This document shows, piece after piece, positions 1-9,969 of a stretch of DNA of 64,000 bases. The notes below the pieces were generated by a model. That model had not been told where the DNA came from, did not search any database, and was given only the letters and a program-made list of their open reading frames with translations. Both the position numbers and the translations under genes were made by a program. The DNA lies in contig NZ_CAADHO010000005.1 in NCBI RefSeq assembly GCF_900699765.1, forward strand, positions 310,001-374,000, written 5' to 3'. The first letter of the stretch is position 1, and each line of letters opens with the position of its first letter. Source of the stretch: Desulfoluna butyratoxydans (GTDB taxonomy: Bacteria; Desulfobacterota; Desulfobacteria; Desulfobacterales; Desulfolunaceae).

Positions 1-1014
1 GTGGACCTGGAGTTGCTGGACGATGCCCGCAACCGGGGCTGTGAGGATAAAATTCTTTTCCCGTTCACGGGCTTTGACGATGGCAGGACGAAGCCTGGCT
101 GCACGGGCGCGGGCTTCGGTGAGTTCGGTGAGGCGCTCGGAAAGAAAGGATTCGCAAAACGAGGTTTTTCGTTTCTCCAGGGCGCTGATTTCAGCTGTGC
201 ACCGGTTGATGGTGCTCTCTTCCACAGCCAATTGCTCGCGGGTGTTGACCAGCGTCTCTTTACTCCGCAGCCACTCCATGTGATCGATCAAACGAGACTC
301 CTCGAGTTGACGATTCACTTTTTCCTCTTCCAGATACAGGGGGAGAAGGGTTGCGAGTTTTTTGACACGGGCGCGGGCTGAGACGGTTTCTGCTCGACAG
401 GCTTTTATCTGCTCATCGTAATCGTCCACCTGGGCTGTAAACTGTCCCACCTGCCGATTGCACAAAACCTGATGCAGGAGAATCTCCTCCTCAAGGATCC
501 CGCCTGAGAAGGCAACCTGCTTCACGGCCTCTCTTATGCCGGTACTGCGAACCGAAAGGCCTGACTTCAATGCTTTGAGAACCTCTTCGGCCCGGCAGCT
601 GATGAGGACGTCTTGGAGGTATTCCTGGGTCACCTGCTCCAGGTCGCTGGTGCGCTCCGTGGGATCCAGCCGGATCAACTCCTGGCCCTTTTCCACGTAT
701 TGCCCCTCTTCAACGAGGATGGACTCCACCTTGGCCATGTCAAGGCTCTCGACCTTTTTGATATGCCCCAGGGGAATTAATTTGCCCCGGGCAACGGCCT
801 CAATGTTCATCCTGCCGAAAATACAGAGAAGCAGCACAAGGACAAAAAGCGCACACAAGCTCAGGGCCACCGCACGCCCCGCCGGAGAGACCGGAGTCTC
901 CAGGATTTCAACGGCAGCAGGCAGAAACTCCACCTCAAATCCTTCCCTGGGGGCCTGTTCTTTCTCTTTTTCCAGGCGAACCGCTTCCCTGAAAATGCGA
1001 ATCCAGCTCATCAT
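1..1014 (-). CDS. HlyD-family type I secretion membrane fusion protein (3' end outside window)
   Basis: Periplasmic adaptor of a type I secretion system, linking the ABC exporter to a TolC-type outer-membrane channel. The frame is open for 338 codons from the ATG at 1014 to the window edge. A short cytoplasmic N-terminus is followed by one membrane segment near residues 44-66 (rich in L, C, V, F). Next come the first half of the lipoyl/barrel domain (VESILVEEGQYVEKGQ), a long helical hairpin with many E, K and R, and the start of the second lipoyl half (TAPVAGIVQQLQVH) at the edge. The ATG overlaps the stop of the upstream ABC gene by 4 bp (ATGA), so the two are translationally coupled. About 80-100 C-terminal residues are missing. 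The family assignment is firm; the exported substrate is not visible. Confidence 0.9.
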   Translation of the reverse strand, partial: MMSWIRIFREAVRLEKEKEQAPREGFEVEFLPAAVEILETPVSPAGRAVALSLCALFVLVLLLCIFGRMNIEAVARGKLIPLGHIKKVESLDMAKVESILVEEGQYVEKGQELIRLDPTERTSDLEQVTQEYLQDVLISCRAEEVLKALKSGLSVRSTGIREAVKQVAFSGGILEEEILLHQVLCNRQVGQFTAQVDDYDEQIKACRAETVSARARVKKLATLLPLYLEEEKVNRQLEESRLIDHMEWLRSKETLVNTREQLAVEESTINRCTAEISALEKRKTSFCESFLSERLTELTEARARAARLRPAIVKAREREKNFILTAPVAGIVQQLQVH

Positions 1015-3200
1015 GCTGCCTTCCCTCCACTCTCCTGCCGTTTCCAGAGCTCCGCATAGCGACCTCCCCGAACCAGAAGTTCGCTATGGGAGCCGGATTC
1101 GATGAGCCGTCCGTTTTCCATGGTGATGATGCGATCCGCATACCTTACGGCCGTGAGGCGGTGAGCAATAATAAGAACGGTGCGCCCCCGTGCGATATGC
1201 TTCATGTTGTTCTGGATAATCTCTTCGGACTCATAGTCCAGGGCTGAGGTTGCTTCATCGAATATCAACAGGCGCGGATTGGTGGAGAGTGCCCGGGCAA
1301 TGGCGATGCGCTGCCGCTGTCCTCCGGACAGGCTGGAGCCCCTTTCTTCCACTAGGGTGTCGTAACCGAAGGGAAGTTCCAGAATAAATTCATGGGCTCC
1401 GGCCAGGCGCGCAGCCTGGATCACGCGCTCCATGGACATACCGGGGTCGGCCAGGGCGATATTCTCCCGAATGCTTCTGTTAAAGAGAGTATTCTCTTGT
1501 AGAACCACACCGATCTGCCTGCGCAGCCAGGAGGGATCAAGAAGGGAAATGTCCTGGCCGTCCAATAACACCCGTCCGTGCTCCGGCATGTAAAGGCGCT
1601 GGACCAGCTTTGTCAGGGTGGACTTGCCGGAGCCCGAGCGCCCCACAATGCCGATGGTCTGCCCCGGGCTTACCGAAAGGGAGAGATCATCCACAGCCAG
1701 GGGGCTCTTCGGTGTATACCGAAAGGAAACGTTTAAAAGGTCGATCTTGCCGGTGAGGGGTGGCATGCCCGGACGATCCAGTTTCACACTGGATTCAGGG
1801 GGTGAATTCAGCACATCCCCAAGGCGATCCAGGGAGATGCGAAACTGCTGAAAGTCCTGCCAGAGTTGAGCCAGACGAAGAATGGGTTGTGCTACCTGAC
1901 CGGAGAGCATGTTAAAGGCGATGAGCCCGCCGATGGTCAGCTCGCCACCGATGACAAGCTTGGCCCCGGTAAAAAGAAGCAACGCCCCCACCACCTTACT
2001 GATCAACTGAACCGACTGACTGCCGAAGATGCCCAGCACATTGCGGCTCACCGATGCACCGACATACCCGGCGAGGTTGTCTTCCCAGACATTTCTCATC
2101 TGTGGTTCCACGGCCATGGACTTGATTGTCTCCATGCCCACGACCGCTTCGGTGAGAAAGGACTGGTTCAAGGCGCCCCGCTGAAAGGTCTCTTCGGTAC
2201 GGGCCCTCAGCGACGGGGTGATCAAAAGAGAAAGGATGACATAAAAAGGGATGGACCCTATGACAATCCAGGTAAGAAGCGGACTGTAAATAAACATCAC
2301 CGCAATGAAGACAACACTGAAGATGAGATCCAGAACCACCGTTAAGGCATTTCCAGTCAAAAAGGAACGGATGGTCTCCAGCTCACGTACCCTTGCCACA
2401 ACCTGACCGGCCTGGCGCGTGCTGAAATACGCCAGGGGCAGCCGGAGCAGGTGGTCAAAGAGCCGGGCCCCGAGCTCCACATCGATTTTGCTGGTGGTAT
2501 GACTGAAAATAAAAGAGCGCAGGCCCCCTAAGATATACTCAAAAAGATGGATGATCACCAACCCGGCAAGTACCACATGGAGGGTGCTGAACGCCTGGTG
2601 AACCAGCACCTTGTCCATGACCACCTGAAAGAGTAAAGGCATCACCAGGCCGAAGAGCTGAAGAAAAAAAGAGGCGATGAGAACTTCACCGAAAATCTTG
2701 CGGTACTTGGCAACGGAAGGGATAAACCAGGTGAGATCAAACCGCCTCTCTCCCCCGGCGATTCGAGAGCGGCTGGTGATAAGGACTGCGGTGCCGTCCC
2801 AGATCTGCCAGAGCGCTTCCTCAGAGAGGGTCTCCGGTCGTTGGCCCGGCCTGTGGATCAGGGCTTCGCCGTCCTTTGCACCCCCGAAAATAAAAAACCG
2901 CGACTGCGTGTCGCGGCATATAAACGGAGGATTGAATTTTGAAAGCCTGTCCTGCTTTACCGTGACGACCTTTGCTTTCAACTTGAGCCTCTTTGCGGCC
3001 CTCACAAGGGTATCGGTCCCAAACGAGCTCCCGGAAGCGGCAAACTCGTGCTTGATGGCTTCCGGACTCACAGGTTTCTTCATGAACGCAAGCATCATAC
3101 AAAAGGCCATGACGGCTTCGTCACTAAACGATATCTCCTGTTCCGCCCCTGCAGAAGAGTTCAAGCCGGGCACCGCCCCCGGGCCTTCGTTTTTTTCCAT
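1011..3200 (-). CDS. HlyB-like type I secretion ABC exporter with peptidase-dead C39-like domain
   Basis: Inner-membrane ABC exporter for an RTX-type substrate, about 729 residues (HlyB is about 707). In order: a C39-like domain with no catalytic Cys in the expected position (sequence around EAVMAFCMMLAF), so a degenerate CLD as in HlyB; the six-helix membrane domain with family signatures FTWFIPS-like and QVVMDKVLVHQAFSTL; then the nucleotide-binding domain with Walker A GRSGSGKST, signature LSGGQRQR and Walker B LLIFDEATSALD. The frame stays open to a TTG at 3404 and has ATGs at 3272 and 3200. I prefer 3200 because an AGGATGGGG stretch precedes it and the resulting length fits the family, but this is uncertain. 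It forms an operon with the hlyD-like gene through a 4-bp overlap. Confidence 0.93.
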   Translation of the reverse strand: MEKNEGPGAVPGLNSSAGAEQEISFSDEAVMAFCMMLAFMKKPVSPEAIKHEFAASGSSFGTDTLVRAAKRLKLKAKVVTVKQDRLSKFNPPFICRDTQSRFFIFGGAKDGEALIHRPGQRPETLSEEALWQIWDGTAVLITSRSRIAGGERRFDLTWFIPSVAKYRKIFGEVLIASFFLQLFGLVMPLLFQVVMDKVLVHQAFSTLHVVLAGLVIIHLFEYILGGLRSFIFSHTTSKIDVELGARLFDHLLRLPLAYFSTRQAGQVVARVRELETIRSFLTGNALTVVLDLIFSVVFIAVMFIYSPLLTWIVIGSIPFYVILSLLITPSLRARTEETFQRGALNQSFLTEAVVGMETIKSMAVEPQMRNVWEDNLAGYVGASVSRNVLGIFGSQSVQLISKVVGALLLFTGAKLVIGGELTIGGLIAFNMLSGQVAQPILRLAQLWQDFQQFRISLDRLGDVLNSPPESSVKLDRPGMPPLTGKIDLLNVSFRYTPKSPLAVDDLSLSVSPGQTIGIVGRSGSGKSTLTKLVQRLYMPEHGRVLLDGQDISLLDPSWLRRQIGVVLQENTLFNRSIRENIALADPGMSMERVIQAARLAGAHEFILELPFGYDTLVEERGSSLSGGQRQRIAIARALSTNPRLLIFDEATSALDYESEEIIQNNMKHIARGRTVLIIAHRLTAVRYADRIITMENGRLIESGSHSELLVRGGRYAELWKRQESGGKAA

Positions 3201-4407
3201 TGCCGCCCCATCCTGCTTCGGGCTTACGCTGGCAACCTGAACCTTGGCATCATCCACAACACATGACTCCATGCAAAAAAATAAACCCTCAACAGCACGA
3301 TCAACACGCGACCTGCCCCTGAATACCTGGAAATATCGAATTATCAGCTCCCATGAAGCCCCTTTGACTGAAGCCAAGGTGGGAAATCTATCCCGGATAC
3401 TCAATCATAAAAAAATAATTCTACCTTAGTTATATTTCGCTAAAATTCGGTTATTATGGCAAAATCGATCTACTGAAATTATAGCTTAGGTTCAGGATCT
3501 CCTGACCGGGTTTGTCACCCTGAGGACAAACCGAGAGACCCACCTTCCGGGTTACGAGAAATTCGACGTAAGTACCGACACCTGCGGCTCAAATACCTTA
3601 AATAAGGGTGCACTCGACTCCTGAGATATCCGGGCTATCTGGCATGGCGCGCAAAGACTGAATAACGCGACACGTGTGACACATTTCGTCACAGTTTCAA
3701 GGGCACGAATAATGAGTATCCCCGGCGTCGAAATTCTCTGGGAATATTTCGCATACTTCACTTGATTGATTAACAGGCGTTCCCATTCATTCGCAGATTA
3801 TCTTTTTTGAATTCGTATCGGTTTGCTTGGTAAACCTGGGGCTGCCATAAATCGGAAATGGCAGAGTACGGTGAGGCACAACACGATGCGGATACAAAAT
3901 TAAGGCATTTCATGGCATCACTCTGGAGATCAGAACTCGAGGAGATAGATATCATCCACCCTCCCCGAGGCATGGTAAAAGAAAGACTTAAAATGGTTTC
4001 ACAACCCGGTCATGAATAAGGTTGTTTTCCCATTAACACAGGCGTTGAGCAGTGTTTGAGGAAGCCCTCTAACAGCATGTTCTGAAAGCTTTTTGAGGCT
4101 ATAAATCTTATAGAACAGACGGATAAGGGCTCACCAGAAGCGTAAAAAAGTTTACTTATAGCCCAGCCCTCTTTGACAAAATTACAATAAGCAGTCTTCA
4201 ATCACATTGTCAACACCTATCTAAATAGAAATTCATTCTGTATTCATTATTTCACTTATACATCTTTTTGAGATTGCCTATTTATGCTCTCGAAATCCAG
4301 TAATTCAGTTCACAACAACTCAACAATAAATAAAGCGCTTCGCACGATGCTTGCGTCATCGTCATGTCCATGGTACCCCCAAAACAAAAGAAACCGGTGC
4401 ATCCTCT
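3201..4407. other. Gene-free gap with one degenerate family-A repeat
   Basis: About 1.2 kb of visibly more AT-rich DNA between the exporter operon and meaB. The short open frames here (for example 3552-3761, 3770-3973 and 4010-4201 on the minus strand) have no ribosome site and no recognisable protein. At about 3585-3634 there is a copy of the end of dispersed repeat family A (GGGTGCACTCG, then CTGAGATATCCGGG), alignable with the copy ending at 8344. The exporter promoter should lie here, but I see no convincing -35/-10 pair. Confidence 0.5.
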
Positions 4408-5394
4408 TTATCCTCCCTCATCGGTAAACCGATCCAGAAGTTTCCGGGCTGCGTGGCCGGGAAAAACCTCACCTTTTTCGACTCCTGCTAAGGTCTCGTC
4501 CATGAGGGATGCCACCTTTGGGGCATACCTGAACCGATCCAGAAGACCCTCTTCCACCAGCTCCCAGAACCAGTCCACCTGCTGCGCTTTTCTCCTGTTA
4601 AAAAGTGCCCCGGTGGCCTTGTCTGCCTCATACAATCGAAAAAGACTGTCCAACAGAGGTGCCAACCCTTCCCCATTCAGGGCGCTGGTGGTGAGGACAG
4701 GCACTTCTCGATCAAAACGGAACAGGGCCAGGGCATTTTCATACGCTTTGCGGGCCCTTTCCGCGAGTTCCCGGTTCTCGCCGTCGGCCTTGGTGATGGC
4801 CACGACATCGGCCAGCTCCATGATGCCCCGCTTGATTCCCTGGAGCTCGTCACCGGCCCCTGTCAGCATGAGAAGGAGAAAAAAGTCCACCATGCCTTTG
4901 ACAGCTGTTTCGGACTGCCCCACCCCCACCGTCTCCACGAGGATAACGTCAAATCCGGCCGCCTCACAGGCAACCATGGCCTCCCGCGTCCGTGCGGCTA
5001 CACCGCCCAGGGTCCCGCCCGAAGGAGAGGGGCGCACAAAGGCGTCTGTCCGTCGCGACAGCTCCTCCATGCGGGTCTTGTCCCCCATGATGCTCCCCTG
5101 GCTCACGCGGCTGGAAGGATCCACGGCCAGCACGGCCACCCGGTGCCCCCGTTCTACAAGATGAAGCCCGAGTCCCTCGATAAGGGTGGATTTACCCACA
5201 CCCGGCACACCGGTGATCCCCAGGCGCAGGGCGTTGCCCCCATGGGGAGCCAGCCCTTGCAGAACCTGGGCAGCCAACCGGAGATGGTCAGGATTTCGGC
5301 TTTCAAACAGGGTGATGGTGCGGGCAAGGACACGGCGGTTTCCGGCAAGAACGCCCTGGATGAGATAATCTGGAGGGTGGGAGAAAGAAGACAT
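4408..5394 (-). CDS. meaB: MeaB/ArgK-family GTPase, methylmalonyl-CoA mutase chaperone
   Basis: G3E P-loop GTPase that loads and protects the adenosylcobalamin cofactor of methylmalonyl-CoA mutase; 328 residues, normal for the family. Walker A is GITGVPGVGKST (about residues 59-70), switch region DPSSRVSQGSIMGDKTRM, Walker B VETVGVGQSE, and the guanine-specificity motif is ITKADG. The start at 5394 gives the usual N-terminus; its ribosome site is weak. It is the last gene of an epimerase-mutase-meaB series on the minus strand, 119 bp downstream of the mutase with a heptamer tandem repeat in the gap. The context makes the mutase partner unambiguous. Confidence 0.95.
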   Translation of the reverse strand: MSSFSHPPDYLIQGVLAGNRRVLARTITLFESRNPDHLRLAAQVLQGLAPHGGNALRLGITGVPGVGKSTLIEGLGLHLVERGHRVAVLAVDPSSRVSQGSIMGDKTRMEELSRRTDAFVRPSPSGGTLGGVAARTREAMVACEAAGFDVILVETVGVGQSETAVKGMVDFFLLLMLTGAGDELQGIKRGIMELADVVAITKADGENRELAERARKAYENALALFRFDREVPVLTTSALNGEGLAPLLDSLFRLYEADKATGALFNRRKAQQVDWFWELVEEGLLDRFRYAPKVASLMDETLAGVEKGEVFPGHAARKLLDRFTDEGG

Positions 5395-5421
5395 GGGATA
5401 GTTAGTAGTAAGGGGTTAATG

Positions 5422-5449
5422 GGGCTAAGGGCTAAGGGCTAAGGGCTAA
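5422..5449. repeat. Four perfect tandem copies of GGGCTAA
   Basis: The heptamer GGGCTAA is repeated four times without error in the 119-bp gap between the mutase and meaB, immediately preceded by a related GGGGTTAATG. Read on the gene strand it is TTAGCCC. It is not a hairpin. It could be a slippage-prone spacer affecting meaB expression; function unknown. Confidence 0.9.
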
Positions 5450-5513
5450 GATTCACAGTCGATATATGGTGTATCAAGGACATTCATAGAGCCCTTGGCA
5501 TCATGCAGCTTTT

Positions 5514-7649
5514 TTACATTGGTGACTCTTCCATCAGCACATTGAGAATCCGGTTGGCGGATTCGGTGACGCGGGTACCGGGGCCGAAGACGTCTTTGAC
5601 GCCCATTGTGGATAAAAGATCGTAATCCGACGGCGGGATGATGCCGCCCACGAAAATGACGATATCGTCGGCGTCATGATCGGCAAGGTGACGGATCAGC
5701 TCCGGGACAAGGATGTTGTGCCCGGCAGCCAGGGAAGAGACGCCGATGGCGTGGACATCGTTTTCCACGGCCATTTTCGCTGCCTCCTCCGGGGTCTGGA
5801 ACATGGGGGAGAGGTCCACGTCAAAGCCGAAATCGGCATACGCAGTGGCGATGACTTTGATGCCCCGGTCGTGGCCGTCCTGGCCCATCTTGGTGAGAAG
5901 GATCCGCGGGCGGCGCCCGTTACGCTCGGCAAAGGCATCGGTGCGGTTCCGCAGGGTTGCCATGGCCCCGTTGTCGCCCATCTCACCGGCGTAGACACCG
6001 GAGATGCACCGGGTGGTGGCGGTAAAGCGTCCGAAGACCTTCTCCATGGCTTCGGAGACCTCCCCCACGGTGGCCCGAGCGCGCATGGCAGGGATCACCA
6101 CCTCCAAAAGATTGCCATCCCCTTCAGCGCAGCGGGTGATGGCCGCAAGGCACCGGTCCACCTCGGCCGCATCCCGGCTTTTTTTCAGGTTTTTGAGCCC
6201 GGCGACCTGCTCCTCCCGGATGGCAGCGGGTACGTCCAGCACCTCCATCTCCTCTTCCTCCTCCACCTGGTACCGGTTAACCCCGACGATGACATCCAGC
6301 CCCTGGTCGATACGCGCCTGACGCCGGGCAGCGGCCTCTTCAATGCGCATCTTGGGCATGCCCGATTCAATGGCACGGGCCATGCCGCCCAGAGCCTCCA
6401 CCTCGGCCAGGACACCGCGCACCTTATCGACAATCTCACGGGTCAGGGATTCCACGTAGTACGAGCCTCCCAGGGGATCCACCACGCCACACACCCCGCT
6501 CTCCTCCTGCACCACGATCTGCGTATTCCTCGCCACCCGTGCAGAGAGCTCCGTGGGAAGCCCCACGGCTTCGTCAAAGGCGTTGGTGTGAAGGGACTGG
6601 GTGCCGCCCAGCACGGCGGACATGCACTCCAGGGTGGTACGGATAATATTGGTGTAAGGGTCCTGACGCGTAAGGCTCCACCCGGAGGTCTGACAATGGG
6701 TGCGCAGCATGGAAGACCGGGGATCCTTGGGGTTGAACCGGGCCATGATCTCCGCCCACAGAAACCGGGCCGCCCGGAGCATGGCGATCTCCATGAAAAA
6801 GTTCATGCCGATGCCGAAGAAAAAGGAGAGGCGCGGGGCAAAGGCATCCACATCCAGGCCCGCGTCAAGGGCGGCCTTGACGTACTCCAGGCCGTCGGCA
6901 AGGGTAAAGGCGCACTGAAGTACCGAGTCGGCCCCAGCCTCCATCATGTGATACCCGCTGATGCTCACCGTGTTGTACCGGGGCATCTCCCTGGAACAAA
7001 ACCCGATGATGTCCGAAACGATGCGCATGGAAGGGGCCGGAGGATAGATGTAGGTATTCCGGGTGAGGTACTCTTTTAAGATGTCGTTCTGGATGGTGCC
7101 GGTGAGCTTGTCATGGGGCACGCCCTGCTCTTCCGCTGCCACGATGTACCCGGCCAGTACGGGCAGCACCGCACCGTTCATGGTCATGGAAACACTCATG
7201 GCGTCCAGAGGAATCCCGTCAAAAAGGACCTTCATGTCCTCCACGGAATCCACGGCCACGCCTGCCTTGCCCACGTCCCCGGACACCCTGGGATGGTCGG
7301 AGTCGTAGCCCCGGTGGGTGGCAAGGTCAAAAGCAACGGAAAGCCCCTTCTGCCCTGCCGCCAGATTGCGCCGGTAAAAGGCGTTGGACTCCTTGGCTGT
7401 GGAAAAGCCCGCGTACTGGCGAATGGTCCAGGGACGCCCGGCGTACATGGTGGCCTTGGGCCCCCGGACATAAGGAGACAGCCCCGGCATGGCACCGGCC
7501 CACTCCAGGCCCTCCAGGTCATCTTCCGTGTAAAGGGGCTTAATGGAGATCCCCTCGGGCGTGGCCCGGGTCAGCTCTTCAAGGGCCCTGCCCCGAAGTT
7601 CCTTTTCTGCAAGCGTCCGCCACATCTCAAGCCCTTTGCCACTGCCCAT
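5514..7649 (-). CDS. Methylmalonyl-CoA mutase, single-chain (large-subunit type)
   Basis: Adenosylcobalamin-dependent interconversion of (R)-methylmalonyl-CoA and succinyl-CoA in the cytoplasm; 711 residues, like the catalytic chain of other mutases. The N-terminal TIM-barrel domain carries the substrate signature ([20 protein letters not shown]) and [10 protein letters not shown]. The C-terminal cobalamin domain carries the base-off motif DGHDRG (about residues 591-596, His as lower ligand), then SSLAAGH and the GG of VGGIIPP. The frame extends upstream, but the ATG at 7649 has AAGGAG eight bases before it and gives the family N-terminus [10 protein letters not shown]. It lies between epimerase and meaB and is probably transcribed from the promoter near 8510. 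Confidence 0.96.
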   Translation of the reverse strand: MGSGKGLEMWRTLAEKELRGRALEELTRATPEGISIKPLYTEDDLEGLEWAGAMPGLSPYVRGPKATMYAGRPWTIRQYAGFSTAKESNAFYRRNLAAGQKGLSVAFDLATHRGYDSDHPRVSGDVGKAGVAVDSVEDMKVLFDGIPLDAMSVSMTMNGAVLPVLAGYIVAAEEQGVPHDKLTGTIQNDILKEYLTRNTYIYPPAPSMRIVSDIIGFCSREMPRYNTVSISGYHMMEAGADSVLQCAFTLADGLEYVKAALDAGLDVDAFAPRLSFFFGIGMNFFMEIAMLRAARFLWAEIMARFNPKDPRSSMLRTHCQTSGWSLTRQDPYTNIIRTTLECMSAVLGGTQSLHTNAFDEAVGLPTELSARVARNTQIVVQEESGVCGVVDPLGGSYYVESLTREIVDKVRGVLAEVEALGGMARAIESGMPKMRIEEAAARRQARIDQGLDVIVGVNRYQVEEEEEMEVLDVPAAIREEQVAGLKNLKKSRDAAEVDRCLAAITRCAEGDGNLLEVVIPAMRARATVGEVSEAMEKVFGRFTATTRCISGVYAGEMGDNGAMATLRNRTDAFAERNGRRPRILLTKMGQDGHDRGIKVIATAYADFGFDVDLSPMFQTPEEAAKMAVENDVHAIGVSSLAAGHNILVPELIRHLADHDADDIVIFVGGIIPPSDYDLLSTMGVKDVFGPGTRVTESANRILNVLMEESPM

Positions 7650-7767
7650 GACGAGTCTCCTTATGGATGATAAAACGCCGAAGAAAACCACAATCGGATC
7701 AACCTGTACGCGACACAAACAAAGTAGTCCCTGTTCCCTGTTTTTCCTATGACCTTATTTTCCTGTT

Positions 7768-8169
7768 TTATCTTTCACACAACTCCACCAGCACCCCTTG
7801 GGTCTCTTTCGGATGGATAAAGGCAATGCGCGCCCCCCCGGCACCCATGCGGGGCGTCTCGTCAATGAGACGAACCCCCTTTGCCTTAAGCTCGGCCAGG
7901 GCCTCGTCGATGTCTGCAACCCGAAAGGCAATGTGGTGCACCCCTTCACCTTTTTTCGCAAGGTATCGTCCCACGGGGCTGTCGGGCTCCATGGCCTCCA
8001 GGAGCTCCACTTCGCTCTCCCCAACCGGAAAAAAAGCGGTGGTCACCTTCTGCTCGGATACGGTCTCCGTGCCGTCGAAAGACAGCCCAAGAACCTCTTC
8101 CCAGAAGCGTCGCCCGGCGTCGATACCGTGCACCGCCACACCGATGTGATCCACGTGAAGCACCTTCAT
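7768..8169 (-). CDS. mce: Methylmalonyl-CoA epimerase
   Basis: Interconverts (S)- and (R)-methylmalonyl-CoA, joining propionyl-CoA carboxylation to the mutase. 133 residues, a two-module VOC/glyoxalase fold. Metal-ligand segments are visible: VDHIGVAV at the start, EGVHHIAFRV in the second module, and the terminal GVLVELCE. The ATG at 8169 has an AGAGGAGA ribosome site; the frame runs ten codons further upstream without support. It is the first gene of the mce-mutase-meaB series, about 300 bp downstream of the promoter/operator at 8458-8510. Confidence 0.95.
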   Translation of the reverse strand: MKVLHVDHIGVAVHGIDAGRRFWEEVLGLSFDGTETVSEQKVTTAFFPVGESEVELLEAMEPDSPVGRYLAKKGEGVHHIAFRVADIDEALAELKAKGVRLIDETPRMGAGGARIAFIHPKETQGVLVELCER

Positions 8170-8204
8170 GGAGGTCTCCTCTCTGCATGATAAAGACACA
8201 TTAG

Positions 8205-8344
8205 CCCGAATATTTCACAAGAAAACGACTATATAAATTCAATGAAAGGTCATTGCCGATGGTTATCAAAGCATTGAGGTAAACCACTACATCTGCAGCT
8301 CTGATGCCTTGAGTATGGGTGCACTCGCCTCGTGAAATATCCGG
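8205..8344. repeat. Dispersed repeat family A, MITE-like copy with inverted ends
   Basis: A 140-bp block bounded by imperfect inverted ends CCCGAATATTTCACAAG (8205-8221) and CTCGTGAAATATCCGG (8329-8344). Related ends occur at 3620-3634, 49712, 54419, 56414 and 56611. It lies in the leader between the operator-bearing promoter and mce, so it would be transcribed as 5' UTR. No transposase is encoded. Confidence 0.7.
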
Positions 8345-8457
8345 TTCAGGAAAGGCCACGTATGAATTGTCTCTGGTTGAATCGCGCTCTCGGGCAAACG
8401 CACAGGACGCAGGAGGAATATCGCAAGAAGAATAAAAAGAAACGAAGTTCAAGGGCC

Positions 8458-8510
8458 TGAACGAGCGCTCAGTCTGGTAAGAAGTACCACGCGGCTTTTT
8501 TGATTGTCAA
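8458..8510 (-). promoter_or_regulatory. Sigma-70-type promoter with TetR/FadR-type operator upstream of the mce-mutase-meaB genes
   Basis: On the minus strand a -35 TTGACA (8510-8505) is followed after 17-18 bp by a weak -10 (GTACTT, or TACTTC one base later), then the operator core TGAGCGCTCGTTCA. On the plus strand the site reads TGAACGAGCGCTCAGTCT (8458-8475), which fits the 18-bp TGA-N2-GAGCGCTC-N2-TCA pattern except for its last base. The same core, with a TTGACA at the same distance, stands upstream of the TetR gene at 33048-33097. The position just downstream of -10 suits a repressor. Confidence 0.65.
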
Positions 8511-8617
8511 GGGGATTTGAGAGAGAACACCGATAGGAAATGCAACGACGGGATCAGCAAAAAAAAGCGCAACCATTCTGTTGTGCCTTCTATGGTTTAA
8601 GTGAGTGGAAAAAACAG

Positions 8618-8790
8618 GCCTCCGGCGGCGAGGTGAGACACCCCGAAAGCTGATTGCCTTTGACTCGGGCTTCGCCCTACACAAACACTTATGGTTTGTA
8701 CGGACTGGCTCACAAGCTTCGACCTAACGGGATACGTTGTCGCCACTTGTCCATTGTGGATCTGGCCGCACGGTCTCCGACGGGTCACGT
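8618..8790. repeat. Dispersed repeat family B
   Basis: Begins CCTCCGGCGGCGAGGTG, continues with CCCCGAAAGC, a GACTCGGGCTTCGCCC segment, then ACAAACAC...CTCACAAGCTTCGACC and ends near GTCTCCGACGGGTC. The same ordered segments occur at 22440-22665 and, inverted, at 24330-24474; this copy lacks the strong central hairpin of those two. It lies in the gap between the mutase promoter and the OmpA-like gene. Confidence 0.65.
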
Positions 8791-8934
8791 CGTTGTAAAT
8801 AGGCTCTGCAAAAACGTTGCTCCCAACAGGATCGCCCAAGGCAAAGGTATGGTGAACAGGTACAAAAAAAGCCGCACAAACGTGTGCGGCAACGTGTTTC
8901 AAGCCATTTGACGGGAAGCAGCACAACCAGAGAA

Positions 8935-9762
8935 TTACCCCGGAATCACCTCTTCCGGGTCCGAGATCCTGAAGGATACCTCCACCCGATCCATGCCTGA
9001 CTCTTCTTCGCGGGTGCGGATGGAAAGGGCATCCGAGGCCATGCCTGCGTCCAGGAACTCCCGGGCCACATTGGCGGCCCGCTCGGCACTCAGGGCAAAC
9101 CGGGCGTTGGCCCCTTCGGCATCCGTGAAGCCAGTCACCACCACCACGGGTCGATAGGGTTTCAGCACTGTGGCTACGCGCTGAAGGGTGTCCCTGTACT
9201 CGCCGGAAACCCGGCTCCCGTTGGCGGAAAAAAACACGGGCAGATCCAGGTGGACCACCAGTTCGGAGGTGGTCTTGTCCAGGGATAGCCAGGAGGCCAC
9301 ATCGCTTTTTTTGATTTGGGAGGCAAGGTCGGCGTGGAGGGCGCGCCGCTTTTTCTTCACGGAGAAATCGGGATCGGAAATCAGCCCTTCCTCTTCCAGA
9401 ACCACGGCCATGGTGCCCTTGAGCCAGACCGGTATTTCACCGCCCCCGGCTTCGGCCATCACCTTGACCATATCGGAAAACTCACGCTTGTGGTTGAGGA
9501 GGACCTCCTCCAGGTGGGCAATCTCCCGGTGGACCCTGCGGGTGTCCCGGCCTTCAACGGCAAGCACCACAAGGCGCTCCTTGGCATCGAGGAGACGCGA
9601 CGAAACCTCTTCAACGGCCTTGGCCACCACGGCGATGGCCTCGGCATCGGGTTTCAGCCCGTCGGGACCGTAGCCGTTGACGCCGTCGGCCCCGGCCGCC
9701 GTACACGCGAACCCCAACACGACCAGCGCACACACGGCGCCTCGTATCTTTGACATCACCAT
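8935..9762 (-). CDS. Exported OmpA/MotB-domain protein
   Basis: About 275 residues with a signal peptide (MSKIRGAVCALVVLGFACTAAGA). The middle is charged and helical (residues about 35-150). The C-terminal OmpA-like peptidoglycan-binding domain shows VVHLDLPVFFSANGS, VVVTGFTDAEG and LSAERAANVAREFL, the usual positions for diaminopimelate contacts. It probably anchors something to peptidoglycan in the periplasm. The ATG at 9762 is 11 bases from GGGAAGG; ATGs at 9771 and 9756 are alternatives. It appears monocistronic, with repeat family B downstream. Specific role unknown. Confidence 0.8.
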   Translation of the reverse strand: MVMSKIRGAVCALVVLGFACTAAGADGVNGYGPDGLKPDAEAIAVVAKAVEEVSSRLLDAKERLVVLAVEGRDTRRVHREIAHLEEVLLNHKREFSDMVKVMAEAGGGEIPVWLKGTMAVVLEEEGLISDPDFSVKKKRRALHADLASQIKKSDVASWLSLDKTTSELVVHLDLPVFFSANGSRVSGEYRDTLQRVATVLKPYRPVVVVTGFTDAEGANARFALSAERAANVAREFLDAGMASDALSIRTREEESGMDRVEVSFRISDPEEVIPG

Positions 9763-9969
9763 TCGTCCCATAACCTTCCCTGGTCATTCAACGGTGTACC
9801 CGGTGCTTTCGCACCGCAATCCGGCCCGGCGCATCCGTGCGTCCGGGGTCTTCCATGGCCCTGAAAAAGGCCTCGGCACCAGGCTGCCTTTTCTGCGGCA
9901 GCCGGGTACCTGTCTCATATATCGCCGGATCTCGGCAAACCTGAAGCCGGGGAATAAAAAAACCTCGAA

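Noticed and set aside
3552..4201. Three short minus-strand frames of 63-69 codons in the first long gap
   Set aside because: No ribosome sites and no similarity to anything I know; one overlaps a family-A repeat fragment.
5676..7079. 467-codon open frame on the plus strand
   Set aside because: Antisense of methylmalonyl-CoA mutase, composition of a shadow frame.
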